From Cydia pomonella (lineage: Eukaryota > Arthropoda > Insecta > Lepidoptera > Tortricidae): a DNA stretch of 64,000 bases. Positions 21,361 to 31,774 of this stretch are shown here, one piece after another. The stretch spans positions 776,501-840,500 of the forward strand of contig NC_084714.1 in assembly GCF_033807575.1 (NCBI RefSeq), given 5' to 3'. Under the pieces are notes generated by a model that worked only from the letters and a program-made list of their open reading frames with translations, made no database searches and had not been told where the DNA came from. Position 1 is the first letter of the stretch, and every line of letters begins with the position of its first letter. The position numbers were made by a program, and so were the translations under genes.

Positions 21361-21564
21361 TGGCGCCATACATCCCATGACTGGAGCAAAAGAACATACC
21401 ACCTATATCATAAAAAAAAATGGTATCAATGGTTAAATGGCATCTTTTTAACACCGGTCTATTGAAAGGTACAGACATTTTCACACACATCCAATCACAT
21501 CGTTCACCATAACACACCAGGCTGAATCATATTGGCCATATAAAAAAAAACCAGTCGCACTCTG

Positions 21565-21652
21565 GGAGTATAGTTGTGCCGTTCTCGAGAATGTTCTCCG
21601 TTTACTATACGAGAACGTTCTCGAGAACGGCACAACTATATCCGGGAGTGCC
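21565..21652. repeat. Hairpin with about 42-bp arms
   Basis: TATAGTTGTGCCGTTCTCGA..GTTCTC is mirrored by GAGAACGTTCTCGAGAACGG then CACAACTATA around a 12-base loop, with one mismatch in the core. The arms themselves contain the palindrome TTCTCGAGAA. Confidence 0.85.
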
Positions 21653-21737
21653 GCCAGAAGTGAAAACTTGAACAAATACATGTGTATTTTCTGAATCGTT
21701 AGCAAATACAATCTTACACAATATATGTACATACTTA

Positions 21738-22375
21738 TACAGGGTGACCTTAGCCATTGGACAAACCCTGAAATCCCACGTAGGGTTACTTCTCAGGAAT
21801 GCTCTGACATTAATATTTTTTTAAATTAGAACAAAAGATAAAAAAATATTTTTTTCGTACAAAAGTTATTTGCAATAATCGACAACAAAAAGAAACATAC
21901 TGTGTTAATCTTTGGCAGTGTTTTTGACAATTTGTTCGAAATATTTGATAATGATGACATTTTTCAAAAGTCAGAAGCTTATTAGTGTCATAAATAAAAA
22001 AGATAATTTAAAAGGTCGAAAAAGGTTCCATACTATTCTTTGAGGATATTACCTTAGGAGCTACTTACACATACAGGCTGCTCCAAAGTAAAAAATGGTA
22101 TAGGTAAAAAACTTAATTAAGTCACCTGTTGTATGTAGTTGTGGCGTGTTCAAATAGACAATACATGTTTAAAAGACACACACAAACAAAACAAATGTCT
22201 ATTCGACCACGTCACAACTACATACAACAGGTGACTTACTTAAGTTTTTTACCTATAATTTGTTAATTTCTTCGAAACCGCTACACCGGTTGTTACGATA
22301 CTTTGTACATTGGTTCTAAATACCCTAATGCATATGTACATTTCGGCTTTGTTCAATGGCTAGGGACACACTGTA
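21738..22375. mobile_element. Inverted-repeat element with a nested MITE
   Basis: TACAGGGTGACCTTAGCCATTG at the left is matched by CAATGGCTAGGGACACACTGTA at the right. The 638-bp interior is AT-rich and non-coding and is interrupted by the inverted repeat at 22099-22257. Confidence 0.7.
22099..22257. mobile_element. Nested MITE with 62-bp arms
   Basis: Arms at 22099-22160 and 22196-22257 are complementary at about 58 of 62 positions (TATAGGTAAAAAACTTAA...AATAGACA). Only 35 bases separate them. Confidence 0.85.
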
Positions 22376-22379
22376 TATA

Positions 22380-22843
22380 GAGGTGTCGGTTACGGTAACG
22401 ATAACAGTGACGCGATTTTAATGTATTTTTTTTCCCTATCTCAAAATCGCGCCCAAGTTTTCAGTTCAGAAAAACAGTACATTTTTTCGTTAACTTATTG
22501 AATAAAGTGCCCAAACTGTCCCGTTCTGCGGCGACTTATCTCAATCCGTTTACTTTAGGGACAAAAACGCCTTATTTAAAGTTCGGGCACGCGCGGCATC
22601 CGCATTTAAATTATTTGTTTTGGGCCGGATATCTTTATAAGGTGGATATAAATTTTGTGGAAACTCTGGGGTGTAATTTACTGCCAGTAGTGGACAAAAG
22701 GGTATATTTTGTCTCTAGAAACTGCCTGTGTATTTGTTGGCGTTCAATTGTTAGGTTAGTTGGTCTGGGCATTTTCCGAAAATAATTGTCGGGTTAGCTT
22801 TGTGCATTTTAAGCAGTCATTAGGTACTTACTTAAATTCAAAC
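22380..22843. other. No gene accepted
   Basis: A 95-codon frame at 22498-22785 lacks an ATG start and any recognisable domain. Confidence 0.35.
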
Positions 22844-23110
22844 TGAAATAAGTTTTTGGCAAAAATTTCAAATTTGGTGCAAACTTTTATCTCAGTAGTG
22901 TTATTTTCTTTCCACAGGCAACTAATAACTTATCGAGACTATTCTAAAAACCCCAAACACAATTAGGTTGCGTTGTTTTATCACAGAGTTCCTATAGCCT
23001 GTCTCCATAATTTCGATGGTATCATAATATTGCATTGTCACCTGACTTACTTAAATACGTATTCGAATTTTTAGCTCAATCGGGAAGTGGGTCAAGATTA
23101 GCTTCCAAAA
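22844..23110. repeat. Dispersed repeat E, copy 1
   Basis: AAATAAGTTTTTGGCAAAAA, CACAATTAGGTTGCGTTGTT, TTATCACAGAGTTCCTATAG and ATATTGCATTGTCACC recur in the same order at 51919-52190. Non-coding. Confidence 0.75.
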
Positions 23111-23114
23111 TTTG

Positions 23115-24170
23115 ACCCACACTGACTAATAAACCAACAAACTGATATAGATACTAACAGGGCAAGTTAATTCAGAGCTTGTAAAAATTCTTCCTTCTGG
23201 TTAGTCATCTGTGAGACGCCTTTTAGTAGAAACTGTCATTACTCTGAGGCAGAGATAAGAGAAAGTCAAGTTAATGAAGTTAATCCATACGGGTACATAT
23301 TATTTGAGGTGTTGCGGGCCTTTGAGTGCCACGTGGACTAAGTAGTGATCTATTGTGACGACCCCTTAAAGTTCATTAATAATGCCCGGGGAATCCGGGA
23401 AGTTCCATATTCTTAAGGCCATAATGTTCTGTACCTCATAGGGTTGCAATACATGCCGCCCTAAGTAGGTTACTTCTTTTTGATATTCGTTTACCATACA
23501 TTGCTGCGTAAACTTTAAATGGACAATAAACAATTTTATTACATTTTTTTCTTTTTCCTATTACTGCTGACGTAAAAAGTTGTTTCTCTCGTACGTAAAC
23601 AAAGTTAAATTTTGCGCTCGATTCACGAGATGGCGTGAGAGATCAGCACTCGCATCAAAAACCGCTTTGGTCCCTTGTTTCAGAAATTAATTAAAAGTTC
23701 TACATAAGATAACAGCAAGAAAAACCAAACAATAGAATTGAAAACGTGCTCCATTTTTGTTAAGAGTTACACGAACTCGCCAACAAAAAGCTGTTCCCAT
23801 ACGTTCGAAGTTACGCTCTCATTACAATACTTAAATGACATGAAACTTGGCATTAACATTTAGGCTAGTACTAGTGTCGCGCTGACCAATATATATTAAG
23901 TTCAGGGAGCGTTTTAGAGCAAAGGATCCGTCAGATCCAGTATACCGTCCGCGCGAACAGCTCCGCAGCCGTATGCACGGCACGTCGGTACCGATGCCGC
24001 GGAGCGATCCGCGTGGACCGTTGCTCGCACGCTTCTGCCTGTAGTGCGCGAGTATCAAGCTGAGACCGACTCGCGCTGATGATCGGCGCTTATGAGGAGC
24101 TCGGCTCTGCCTTCAGTGAGCGTTTTAGTAATGAGCTGAGAGTGAGAGCTACGCGCGCCGACGGTCGGCA
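23115..24170. other. Unannotated, no gene established
   Basis: Base composition rises towards 24.1 kb (CG-rich 23930-24150). No frame has a domain that I recognise. Confidence 0.35.
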
Positions 24171-24175
24171 CTGGC

Positions 24176-24300
24176 CGCGTAGCCAACGTTACAATCATTA
24201 ACGCTCCGTAGCGTAGCGTAGTCATCTCTCTCTATCACTCTTCCATATTAGTACGACTGTGACAGTTGCGTTTCGTTCTCCACGGAGCGTTGGCTACGCG
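24176..24300. mobile_element. MITE F relative (CGCGTAGCCAACG ends)
   Basis: CGCGTAGCCAACG..ACGCTCCG is mirrored by CGGAGCGTTGGCTACGCG. The core CTCTCTATCACTCTTCCATA then TTAGTACGA is shared with 34217-34350 and with the 107-bp array. Confidence 0.7.
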
Positions 24301-24898
24301 GGCTGATTATCTGCGCGGAACGCTCCGCACCGACGGAACTAGCCAAAAACCAGCCTTACGTATCAGTATATTTCTATCCAAGTATAATAGAGCCAGTAGA
24401 AGTTTTGTGAGTTAATCTTTCACTCGCTCTAATTTCATTGTATTACGAGTACAATTTCTAGCAACGAAAACTAGTCCCAGACAGATACAAAATATGTTAC
24501 TCGAATGTTCATGACAAGTGTCATTTGATTTCAGAATATCGTTTACAAATGAGAGCATAACTTCGAAAGTATGGCGGCGGCTAGGTTCGTGTGACCCTTA
24601 AATGGGTCGTATTTAGTAAGTAATATTTAGAACTTCATCTGTTCTTTCACGTCATTCAAATTCTACCGTTGCACGCCACGCTTCAACTTCACGAAAGAAT
24701 GAAACGGAATAAAATACTTTTAAAAAGTTCGCTGAGCTCCCCATCGATCTACCATAGCACGCGAGGCTCTGATACAGTACCCAAACACAGACAGTAAGAC
24801 GTTTGTCTTTGTTTGACGCCGGACACTGTGCGCAGCGTTACATTTTATAGGAATGAATATGACGTTGCACGCGGCGTGCAGCGTCGAAAAAAAAAACA

Positions 24899-25226
24899 AA
24901 GCGCTGGTGGCCTAGTGGTAAGAGCGTGCGACTTGCAATCCGGAGATCGCGGGTTCTAACCCCGGCTCGTACCAATGAGTTTTTGTATGAAACATCATTT
25001 GATATTTACCAGTCGCTTTTCGGTGAAGGAAAACATCGTGAGGAAACCGGCCTAATCCCAACAAGGCCTAATTTACCCTCTGGGTTGGGAGGTCAGATGG
25101 CAGTTACTTTCGTAAAAACTAGTGCCTACTCCAAATCTTGGGATTCGTTGTCAAGCGGACCCCAGGCTCCCATGAGCCGTGGCAAAACGCCGGGACAACG
25201 CGAGGAAGAAGAAGAGGTATATAAAA
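24899..25226 (+). mobile_element. SINE G, nearly full-length, tRNA-derived head
   Basis: The head has an A box TGGCCTAGTGGT and a B-box-like GGTTCTAACCC (24906-24963), as in tRNA-derived SINEs transcribed by Pol III. The body follows with CAATGAGTTTTT, GATATTTACCAGTCGCTTTT, GGAAAACATCGTGAGGAAAC, CCCTCTGGGTTGG and CGGACCCCAGGCTCCCATGA, ending in a GAAGAAGAAG tail. 5'-truncated copies lie at 50258-50477 and 31447-31770. A 101-codon frame through it is fortuitous. Confidence 0.85.
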
Positions 25227-25229
25227 AAT

Positions 25230-25965
25230 AACACGAGCATAAAATGAAATACAGAGTTTTGCACTTTAACACTTATATTGGTGACAAAGTGGTAAAAAGA
25301 AGCATGTAAGAAACGGAATAAATATTTTTAATTACCTAATAAATGTCAACGTCAGCATAATTAACTTAATGAACATCCCACGCTAGGCACAGAACTTATC
25401 TAATATCACAACTGGCTTTCTTCTATGGCCCCCACGCACATCTAGATACCAATTAATTTCTCGTCACTTTCGGAAATACAATTACAACCTATCATCTGTT
25501 CGAAGTATGTTGTATTAAACTCGCGTACCGATAAATCATGCTATCTCAAATGTGTCATATAATTTTACTGTTGTAATCTCTGTGTACTGCGACCGATACT
25601 TGCTCGACAAAAAAACTTACACTACTTGGAGGCAGTAATTTTTTGCCCTCGCTGTTTACGGCCCAATTTGGGTTATTCAGTAGCGCTTGCCTATTTAATT
25701 GCTTACGTAATTTGCTGTTACTTCGCCAACCTTCCCAGTTCGTAGGTAATTAGGGAGTGTAGTCTGGGGAAAATACGTTGTTTACAATAATCACTTTGCT
25801 CTTGTTATATGATCCAGCCTCATCGAATTTAAACTATCGTGAGTCATAATAACATTTAGCTTATTTTACTCACGTATATTTAGTTAATGGGATCTCCATT
25901 TTCAAGCATTATAAGTAATAACAGGGTACGGGTAGCGGACACGATGGCCTCGCGTCGCGTTGACG
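25230..25965. other. No gene recognised
   Basis: Single-copy-looking AT-rich DNA without a usable frame. Confidence 0.4.
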
Positions 25966-25967
25966 TT

Positions 25968-26460
25968 TATAGTTTCTATTTTTCTCCGTGAGCTTCTACG
26001 GATTATCGTCTTATCTATTGTTTAAAAACCGCAAAGGCGCGTGCCACTACGAAAAAATGGCAAATATATTTGTGTGAAAATCCGGCCCTGTTTTTTACCT
26101 GCTCCTCGAGAAACATAACATTGCTTCCTTGGCGCTAGCTAGCCGTGCGCTCGCATTACCAGTGCAAGCGAGGTCTTCGAATACGTATCTTTGTTTCGGA
26201 TCGCAGTGTCACAAGTTAAGCTGGTTTGAGAGCGTTTAGTCGCCTACCTTAGACGCACCAATAGAGATCAGACAGCTATTCTGTTAGAATTCTGTATTAG
26301 TTCATAATGAATCTTATTCCGTGCTCAATAGAGTAGTAATTCAATAAACGCTACCTATGCGGCTTGACCATTTTTTCGTAGTGGCACGCGCCTTTGCGGT
26401 TTTTAAACAATAGATAAGACGATAATCCGTAGAAGCTCACGGAGAAAAATAGAAACTATA
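25968..26460. mobile_element. Element H with identical 93-bp terminal inverted repeats
   Basis: Reading base by base, 25968-26060 is the exact complement of 26368-26460 (TATAGTTTCTATTTTTCTCC ... ACTACGAAAAAATGG). The ends are TATAG..CTATA, so a TA duplication is possible. The 307-bp interior has no long frame. Arms this long and identical suggest a recent insertion or continuing gene conversion. It is the youngest-looking element in the window. Confidence 0.9.
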
Positions 26461-26469
26461 CCATAAAAT

Positions 26470-26858
26470 GAAGTCATGTTTCAGACTGACTTTGAGAGAT
26501 TAGTGACATCGATAACAGAATCAGGAAATGACAGTAAACATCGGATATTTTTTAAGGCAGCTACAGCCTTTTAAATGGACATTGGAACGTTATATTGCGA
26601 GGATTCGTACTGAATACATGGAAAAACAATTGAATTATTATTTTATCTATGAAAAATATGAGGTCAGAATGCCCTGAATGGGTTCGAGAAAGGGATGGTA
26701 CGTCCGTGTCTTTGTTTTTCTTTGATCGAACTAACGGCAGCTCAGTCGTGCCTCCAGATTGCGTGTTTTTACGGAATTTAATGAAAAATTATGAAAAAAG
26801 CACTGTTTATCGTTTAAATTTTTATAAAAATTTCTTAGGACTATATCATAATCATCAC
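26470..26858. other. No gene recognised
   Basis: Short frames only, no domain seen. Confidence 0.35.
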
Positions 26859-26859
26859 A

Positions 26860-26905
26860 GCCTTTTATATCACCCACTGCTGAGCATAGGCTCTCTTCGA
26901 CTACT
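26860..26905 (-). repeat. SINE R 3' end fragment
   Basis: On the minus strand, GAGCCTATGCTCAGCAGTGGG resembles the GGCCTGTGCCCAGCAGTGGG end of SINE R (52615, 54615). Confidence 0.5.
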
Positions 26906-27124
26906 AAATTATCCCGATCTTTAGCTAAGTTTATCTACAAGTGACTAGCAATCTTCCATATGTCGTCCATCCATCGAGCCAACTGTGTTTCGGGACGAGC
27001 CCGCGGCCACCATTCCGTTTACATTTGGACTCTTAGGAATGATTGCACATTTTCTATATAAATATCAAATTATAAAATATTCTCCTCTAAAATTTCGAAC
27101 CTTCACTAAACAATCGAAGAGACC

Positions 27125-27262
27125 TTTCACCGTAAGCCAGAACGCCAATACCCAGCAACCATTACCTCTATATTTGCGAAGCCATCCAGTCCCGACACGG
27201 CCTGATTCCCGCGCCCCCGATATTGGGCCGATTGCTTACATTATCTACCCGACCATTTGAAA
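27125..27262 (+). repeat. Direct repeat I, copy 1
   Basis: AGCCATCCAGTCCCGACACG, GCCTGATTCCCGCGCCCCCG and ATATTGGGCCGATTGCTTAC recur at 28015-28122 and 28600-28707. Translated forward the block stays open (RHGLIPAPPILGRLL-like), but I do not recognise it. Confidence 0.7.
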
Positions 27263-27284
27263 TATACCTTTTTAAGTGTTAGCC

Positions 27285-27330
27285 TATTTTAATGTCCCAC
27301 TCCTAGGCAAAGGCCTCCTATCTTTTTCCC
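27285..27330 (-). repeat. SINE R-type 3' end fragment
   Basis: AGGCCTTTGCCTAGGAGTGGG on the minus strand parallels the SINE R terminus. Confidence 0.45.
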
Positions 27331-27334
27331 TTTT

Positions 27335-28010
27335 AGTCTCGTTGCTAGGTATTTCCCCCCATTATCCGTAATACGCGTCCAAGTCGTACTAGGGTTGGTT
27401 AAGACTCAAGGCCTTTTCTTTAAGCTCTTCTCAGTTTTTCAGACTCTAGTCATTAAGTAAGTCCTTATCGTTACCTAAATCTTTTGTACGGATACGGACA
27501 AGGATTTAAAGAAAACTCTCAAACGATCTACAAAAGTTTGTCTAAAAGGCACATTAAATTCATGGGTTATGCACAAATCATTGAAACCTGATTTGCTTAT
27601 TTTACTTTGTTTTACTCGTAGAAAAAACCTATAAAAATTTGACGAAGTTTTTATTTGAAGACTCGAGTCCATTTAAGAAGGACTCGACGCGAGACTTAAA
27701 AGACTCGGAAGCTTTTAATGCGTATAGTCACGTAATAACGACTGGAGTTCTTCAAATTTGGACTTAAAATACAAGAGTTCTTACCAACTTTAAGTCTTCC
27801 CGTCATCTCCTTTTTCCTTCCATGACATGTTTGAAATTTTTCTAAATAAACAAAGCAGATCCGATATTTTGATACTGGCAGATGCCCAAGCTTAAACTTT
27901 GACGGTTGGACCATGTAGGAAATATATTATTTAAATAGTCAGAGTCCGGTTTGTACATCGCAATGGGTATTCTTCTACAGCTTCAAATTATCTTGATAAG
28001 ATCACCTCTA
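27335..28010. other. No gene recognised
   Basis: Contains loosely repeated GACTCGA/AAGACTC words around 27660-27710 but no element that I can define. Confidence 0.35.
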
Positions 28011-28014
28011 AGCA

Positions 28015-28122
28015 CAAAGCCCCCAATACCCAGCTACCATTATATATTTTCAAAGCCATCCAGTCTCGACACGGCCTGATTCCTGCGCTCCCAATATTAG
28101 GCCGATTGCTTTGTCTAAATGT
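28015..28122 (+). repeat. Direct repeat I, copy 2
   Basis: The same CCAATACCCAGC..AGCCATCCAGTC..GACACGGCCTGATTCC order as copy 1 with scattered changes. It is preceded by a TATTCTTCTACAGCTTCAAAT block that also has a relative upstream of copy 3 (28270). Confidence 0.65.
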
Positions 28123-28124
28123 AT

Positions 28125-28595
28125 TTGGCTTTCGATCAGACCAGGCTCCTTAATGCTCCATGTGCATAAAGACCTGGACAGCTTCATATAACAGTTCTGA
28201 TATTTAGATACGGATAGACAATGCATGGCTTATACATTTGATGGTAAGAATCGGTATAGGTATAGTGCGGTAAGTATATTCTTCAATAATTTCAAATCAG
28301 CTTTATATGATCACTACTGGGGGCAAATTTTTGAAGTTTGAGGGCTTTATTTCGTCACTCGAAAGTCTGGGGAACACGGCAAAATGCTATATTTTACAAT
28401 ACGATACGAGCGATAGAAATTGGGAATCTCGTTATCAATTCCTAGAATCTAAATGCCTAGTAGTGGAAATAGTATTGAAGAAATTCAAAAGTCGCCTCCT
28501 TGAACTAAAGGGATGTCAAAATTTATTAATAATTATGAATTTCCGCAAAGCCTTTCATTATTTACAGATCCGATAATTCGATTTTTAATTTTCGC
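28125..28595. other. No gene accepted
   Basis: An 89-codon frame (28307-28576) has no recognisable domain; it lies between copies of repeat I. Confidence 0.3.
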
Positions 28596-28599
28596 CGAC

Positions 28600-28707
28600 C
28601 TCAGAACACCAATCACCAGCTGCCAGGATATTTGCCAAGCCATCGATCGACACGGCCTGGTTCCCGCGCCCCCGATATTGGGCCGATTGCTTACATTATC
28701 TCTCCAA
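28600..28707 (+). repeat. Direct repeat I, copy 3
   Basis: CAAGCCATCGATCGACACGG, CCTGGTTCCCGCGCCCCCGA and TATTGGGCCGATTGCTTACA. It is closest to copy 1 over the last 45 bases. Confidence 0.65.
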
Positions 28708-28820
28708 CTACGCCCGTTTGGTCAACTACTTGAGTGGAATTCTTCTTATACATATATAAATACTTATAATATAGCGACAACTGACTAATGGTACACTTTT
28801 TGCAATAAGTTAACGCACTA

Positions 28821-28936
28821 GTCGGCAACGCGCGTGTAACTCCCCTGGAGTTGCAGGCGTACATAGGCTACGGAGACTGCTTACCATCAGGCGGGCTGTA
28901 TGCTTGTTTGCCACCGACGAAGTATATAAAAAAAAA
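28821..28936 (+). repeat. Repeat S copy
   Basis: GTCGGCAACGCGCGTGTAAC, TGGAGTTGCAGGCGTACATA, ACCATCAGGCGGGCTGTATG and a TATAAAAAAAAA tail. Confidence 0.8.
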
Positions 28937-28939
28937 CCT

Positions 28940-29500
28940 AATTTAGGCGGTTAAACTTACATTCGATGTTCTTTACATTGCCAGCGTCCATGACACCACG
29001 CCGCAGGGGGATAGTTTTTAATTATTTATTTAAAATTTAATTAAAGTTAAATATTAATTTTATTTAATTTTAGATTTAGATGTAATGTTTTACAGGTTAC
29101 ACAGTTATATCATTCTGTTTTTTATATAAAAATGCATGCGGAGAACGAGGGGTTAAACAACAACTTTACTTCTTTGTAAAATACCAATTTCATACTGTAG
29201 GACGAAGGCCTACATATTGTTCCCGCGATGGCTATTGTGAAAATAGCTTTTTCTATTCTGTCACTAATTAATACGAACCAAGTAGGTATATATGAGTTTT
29301 ACTTTTAAAATACTGACGTTTTTATTGTATATGTTTATAAATATTTTAATTTGATTGATGGAATAGCCGTTTAAAATATTATTACACAATTTTCAATCAT
29401 GGCTGAATGCGGGATGGGTAGTACCTTCGACTAAATATGGCGGACGAATGTTTGGAATGTCCGCGTATTTAAGAATTATTTCGTTTAAAATTTTCGTTTT
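28940..29500. other. AT-rich, no gene recognised
   Basis: It includes an almost pure A/T stretch (29015-29075). No frame of note. Confidence 0.4.
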
Positions 29501-29504
29501 TTTT

Positions 29505-29600
29505 CGCAAGTGTGATGAAAAACTTTGTGTGAACCCCGGGGGTAAGTAAACTGCAAACACAAGTCTTTGATTCACTCCAGCCTGCGGCAATCTGAAATTA
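29505..29600 (+). repeat. Dispersed repeat J, copy 1
   Basis: GCAAGTGTGATGAAAAACTTTGTGTG, then CCCCGGGGGTAAGTAAACTGC and a CAGCCTGCGGCAATC block, match in reverse the segment at 58380-58500. Non-coding. Confidence 0.6.
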
Positions 29601-29837
29601 ACATAAAAAAGAGGTGAAGATTAATACGCTTAAAACTGGCCATGTCTGCCAGAAACGTGCAAGTAGGTAGCAGACTTTTGGGCAAACAATATAGGTCCTT
29701 ATTTAAAACGTAGATGGCAGGCGAAAATAAGGAAGATCAGACTACAGGTACATTAACTTAAAAGATTTGAAGATTGATTTGACACATCGTTTCTGCCTAT
29801 TATATCATAATTCAAAAATCGCATCAAAAATACTCAC

Positions 29838-29960
29838 ATGAAATGAAAATGAAAATGAAAATGAAAATGATTTATTTCATAAATGTTGGGTACACATATG
29901 ACAAACAAGGTTGGGTCTTCCTAGTAGGTAAGAAATACCTGTGTCAGGAAGTCCCGCTCC
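29838..29960 (-). repeat. LINE 3' tail with (CATTTT)n
   Basis: On the minus strand GACCCAACCTTGTTTGTCAT and ATTTATGAAATAAATCATTT are followed by a CATTTT run. This is a non-LTR 3' end with its tail microsatellite. Confidence 0.6.
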
Positions 29961-30022
29961 TCCATAATAAACAGTGGTTGTTTGTAACAATTGTAACTAT
30001 CTAATTATTAATTAATTATCTC

Positions 30023-30077
30023 TAACTTAAAAACTAGAAGTACTTATTAGTAATAAGTACTTCTAGTTTTTAAGTTA
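30023..30077. repeat. Near-perfect 55-bp palindrome
   Basis: The 27-bp arms TAACTTAAAAACTAGAAGTA.. and its exact complement are separated by one G. Such a structure extrudes easily and is often unstable. Confidence 0.9.
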
Positions 30078-30084
30078 TTACTCA

Positions 30085-30860
30085 TTACGACGACAGAGCA
30101 GTTGTAGTAATAATAGCTTTACGGCTAAATAGGAACATGTAGTTGGGTGCGTCTGTGTGTGCGTGATAGTGATAGTGTATTTAATCATCTAATAAACTAG
30201 TCTTCAAATTATAAAAACAACGGTTGTTATAAAACCAAGCTATAATTTTTCCAGAATTTTCCTCAACAAATCTTTTCAATTTCTTTACGGACCTCTCAAA
30301 AAATTGAAAATTTTATGATATCAGAATTGAATGCGTTCAGCCCAATGATATTTTTATTCGTGCAATAGATATTGAATGAAGGGTCCTATCGGAAGCGGAT
30401 CTCCTGATTTACGATCTCAATAATTCTTATTTATCGCTCTCTCCGACAAATGTAACTAACAATACAAGAGGCCTATTCGGAAATATAAACCTCTCGTTGA
30501 TTTGCTATCGATATGATACCATTACTTTTTTGGATAGAGAAATTGATATTGTAAACTTCAGCTACCGGAACTAGCAGTATTCAGGAGGCAAGGTTTTTGC
30601 TATCATACTTCATAACTAACATTTGATAATTATTTATGTAATTTTGTAATTTAGTGTGGGTTGAAGATTTTTTTTCAATATTCTCTATTTTTTTCTTTCT
30701 GTGCTTGCTTATTTTGGATGGATTTCTTATATAAAACCTACGTATATAAAATTGGAACAATGTTTTGAATGCTGTCGGTCTAGTGTGTCTCATAAATAAA
30801 TAAACAATAAAAAGAGATACAAACTTGGCGTATAAAAAGGTACCAAACATGGATGTTTGC
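30085..30860. other. AT-rich, no gene recognised
   Basis: A 105-codon minus-strand frame (30898-30581) has low complexity (AT-derived) and no domain. Confidence 0.35.
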
Positions 30861-30867
30861 GCTGAGG

Positions 30868-31300
30868 TTAAGAGGCTGTCAATACCTAAAGCGCGCACAC
30901 TGTCTATTTGTATCGAAGTAAATGAGATAGCACTGTCGCATGTTACTGGGCCTGGGCAAGGGAATAATAAGAAATATATTTAAAAAAAAAAGTGGATTAT
31001 TAGTGTAATATTTTACTCATTAGCGGTTTAGATATAAATGTTTTGAAATTGTGATTTTAATTGCAGACCCATAAGTTAAAACAATAAAGACATAGAACCG
31101 TTTAATTGTGATTTTAAGACCAATCTTTGCAATTATTTTCTATCGAGCCGATTTCGTTCAATCATGTATCGAGTACAACCACGGTCTTATAATTAATATG
31201 AACATATATTTGTCTTACTTGACTAAATCATATAGTCTTTCTTAAAAAACTGTTTAAGTAACATCAATTTTAAGGACATTGGGTGTTGACAGCCCCTTAA
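30868..31300. mobile_element. Element K, TTAA-flanked, complete copy
   Basis: TTAA at 30868-30871 and 31297-31300 flanks GAGGCTGTCAATACC..GGTGTTGACAGCCCC inverted ends. The roughly 425-bp interior is non-coding. The TTAA duplication recalls piggyBac-type cleavage, but the ends do not start with CC, so membership is uncertain. Partial copies lie at 37878-38157 and, reversed, at 56677-56757. Confidence 0.75.
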
Positions 31301-31446
31301 TATGATACTTGACGGTTTTGGTAAAATATATTTTACTAATTAGTGATTACTACATCATAGAGCTTTAAAGAAATAAAAGGTTTTAACATGGCTATAAGTG
31401 AGTGAGAAAATAAAGTTCAAAGTTCATTTTTTGTATGATATTCACA

Positions 31447-31770
31447 GAAAAGTCGTATTCGGTGGAGGAAAACATCGCGAGGAAAACGGACTAATCCCAT
31501 AAGACCCAGTTTGCCCTCTGGTTTAGAAGGTCTGTACCCCTAGTGTAAATTTATTCGATAGCGAAACGTGACGTACGCGTTTGCATTAGGTCTCATTTTG
31601 TATTGGATTTAGAAACAGCGCGCCAAGCGGGACGTTTTGGAAACTGAAAATCCCATACAAAATGAGACAACGAAAACGCGTACGTTACGTTTCGCTATCG
31701 AATAAATTTACACTAGGGGTACTGATTGCAGTTGTTTTCGTAAATACTTTACGAAAAAGTTGCGTCTAAA
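31447..31770 (+). mobile_element. SINE G fragment split by MITE L
   Basis: AAGTCGTATTCGGTGGAGGA, AAACATCGCGAGGAAAACGG and CCCTCTGGTTTAGAAGGTC come before, and GCAGTTGTTTTCGTAAATAC after, the MITE at 31537-31720. The SINE is therefore older than the MITE insertion. Confidence 0.7.
31537..31720. mobile_element. MITE L, copy 1
   Basis: CCCCTAGTGTAAATTTATTC, GATAGCGAAACGTGACGTAC and GCGTTTGC are mirrored by the right half down to CACTAGGGG. TA stands on both sides. The near-complete symmetry of this 184-bp element would fold into one long stem. Confidence 0.9.
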
Positions 31771-31774
31771 TAAC

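Noticed and set aside
22498..22785. 95-codon open frame
   Set aside because: It has no ATG at its start (opens with TTG), no domain that I recognise and no supporting signals.
24902..24976. Functional tRNA gene at the head of SINE G
   Set aside because: A and B boxes are present, but the anticodon stem does not pair properly and the SINE body follows directly, so it is a SINE head.
24926..25231. 101-codon open frame
   Set aside because: It lies entirely inside SINE G.
30581..30898. 105-codon minus-strand frame
   Set aside because: It starts inside element K and consists largely of AT-derived Lys, Ile, Phe and Asn; no domain or conserved pattern is seen.
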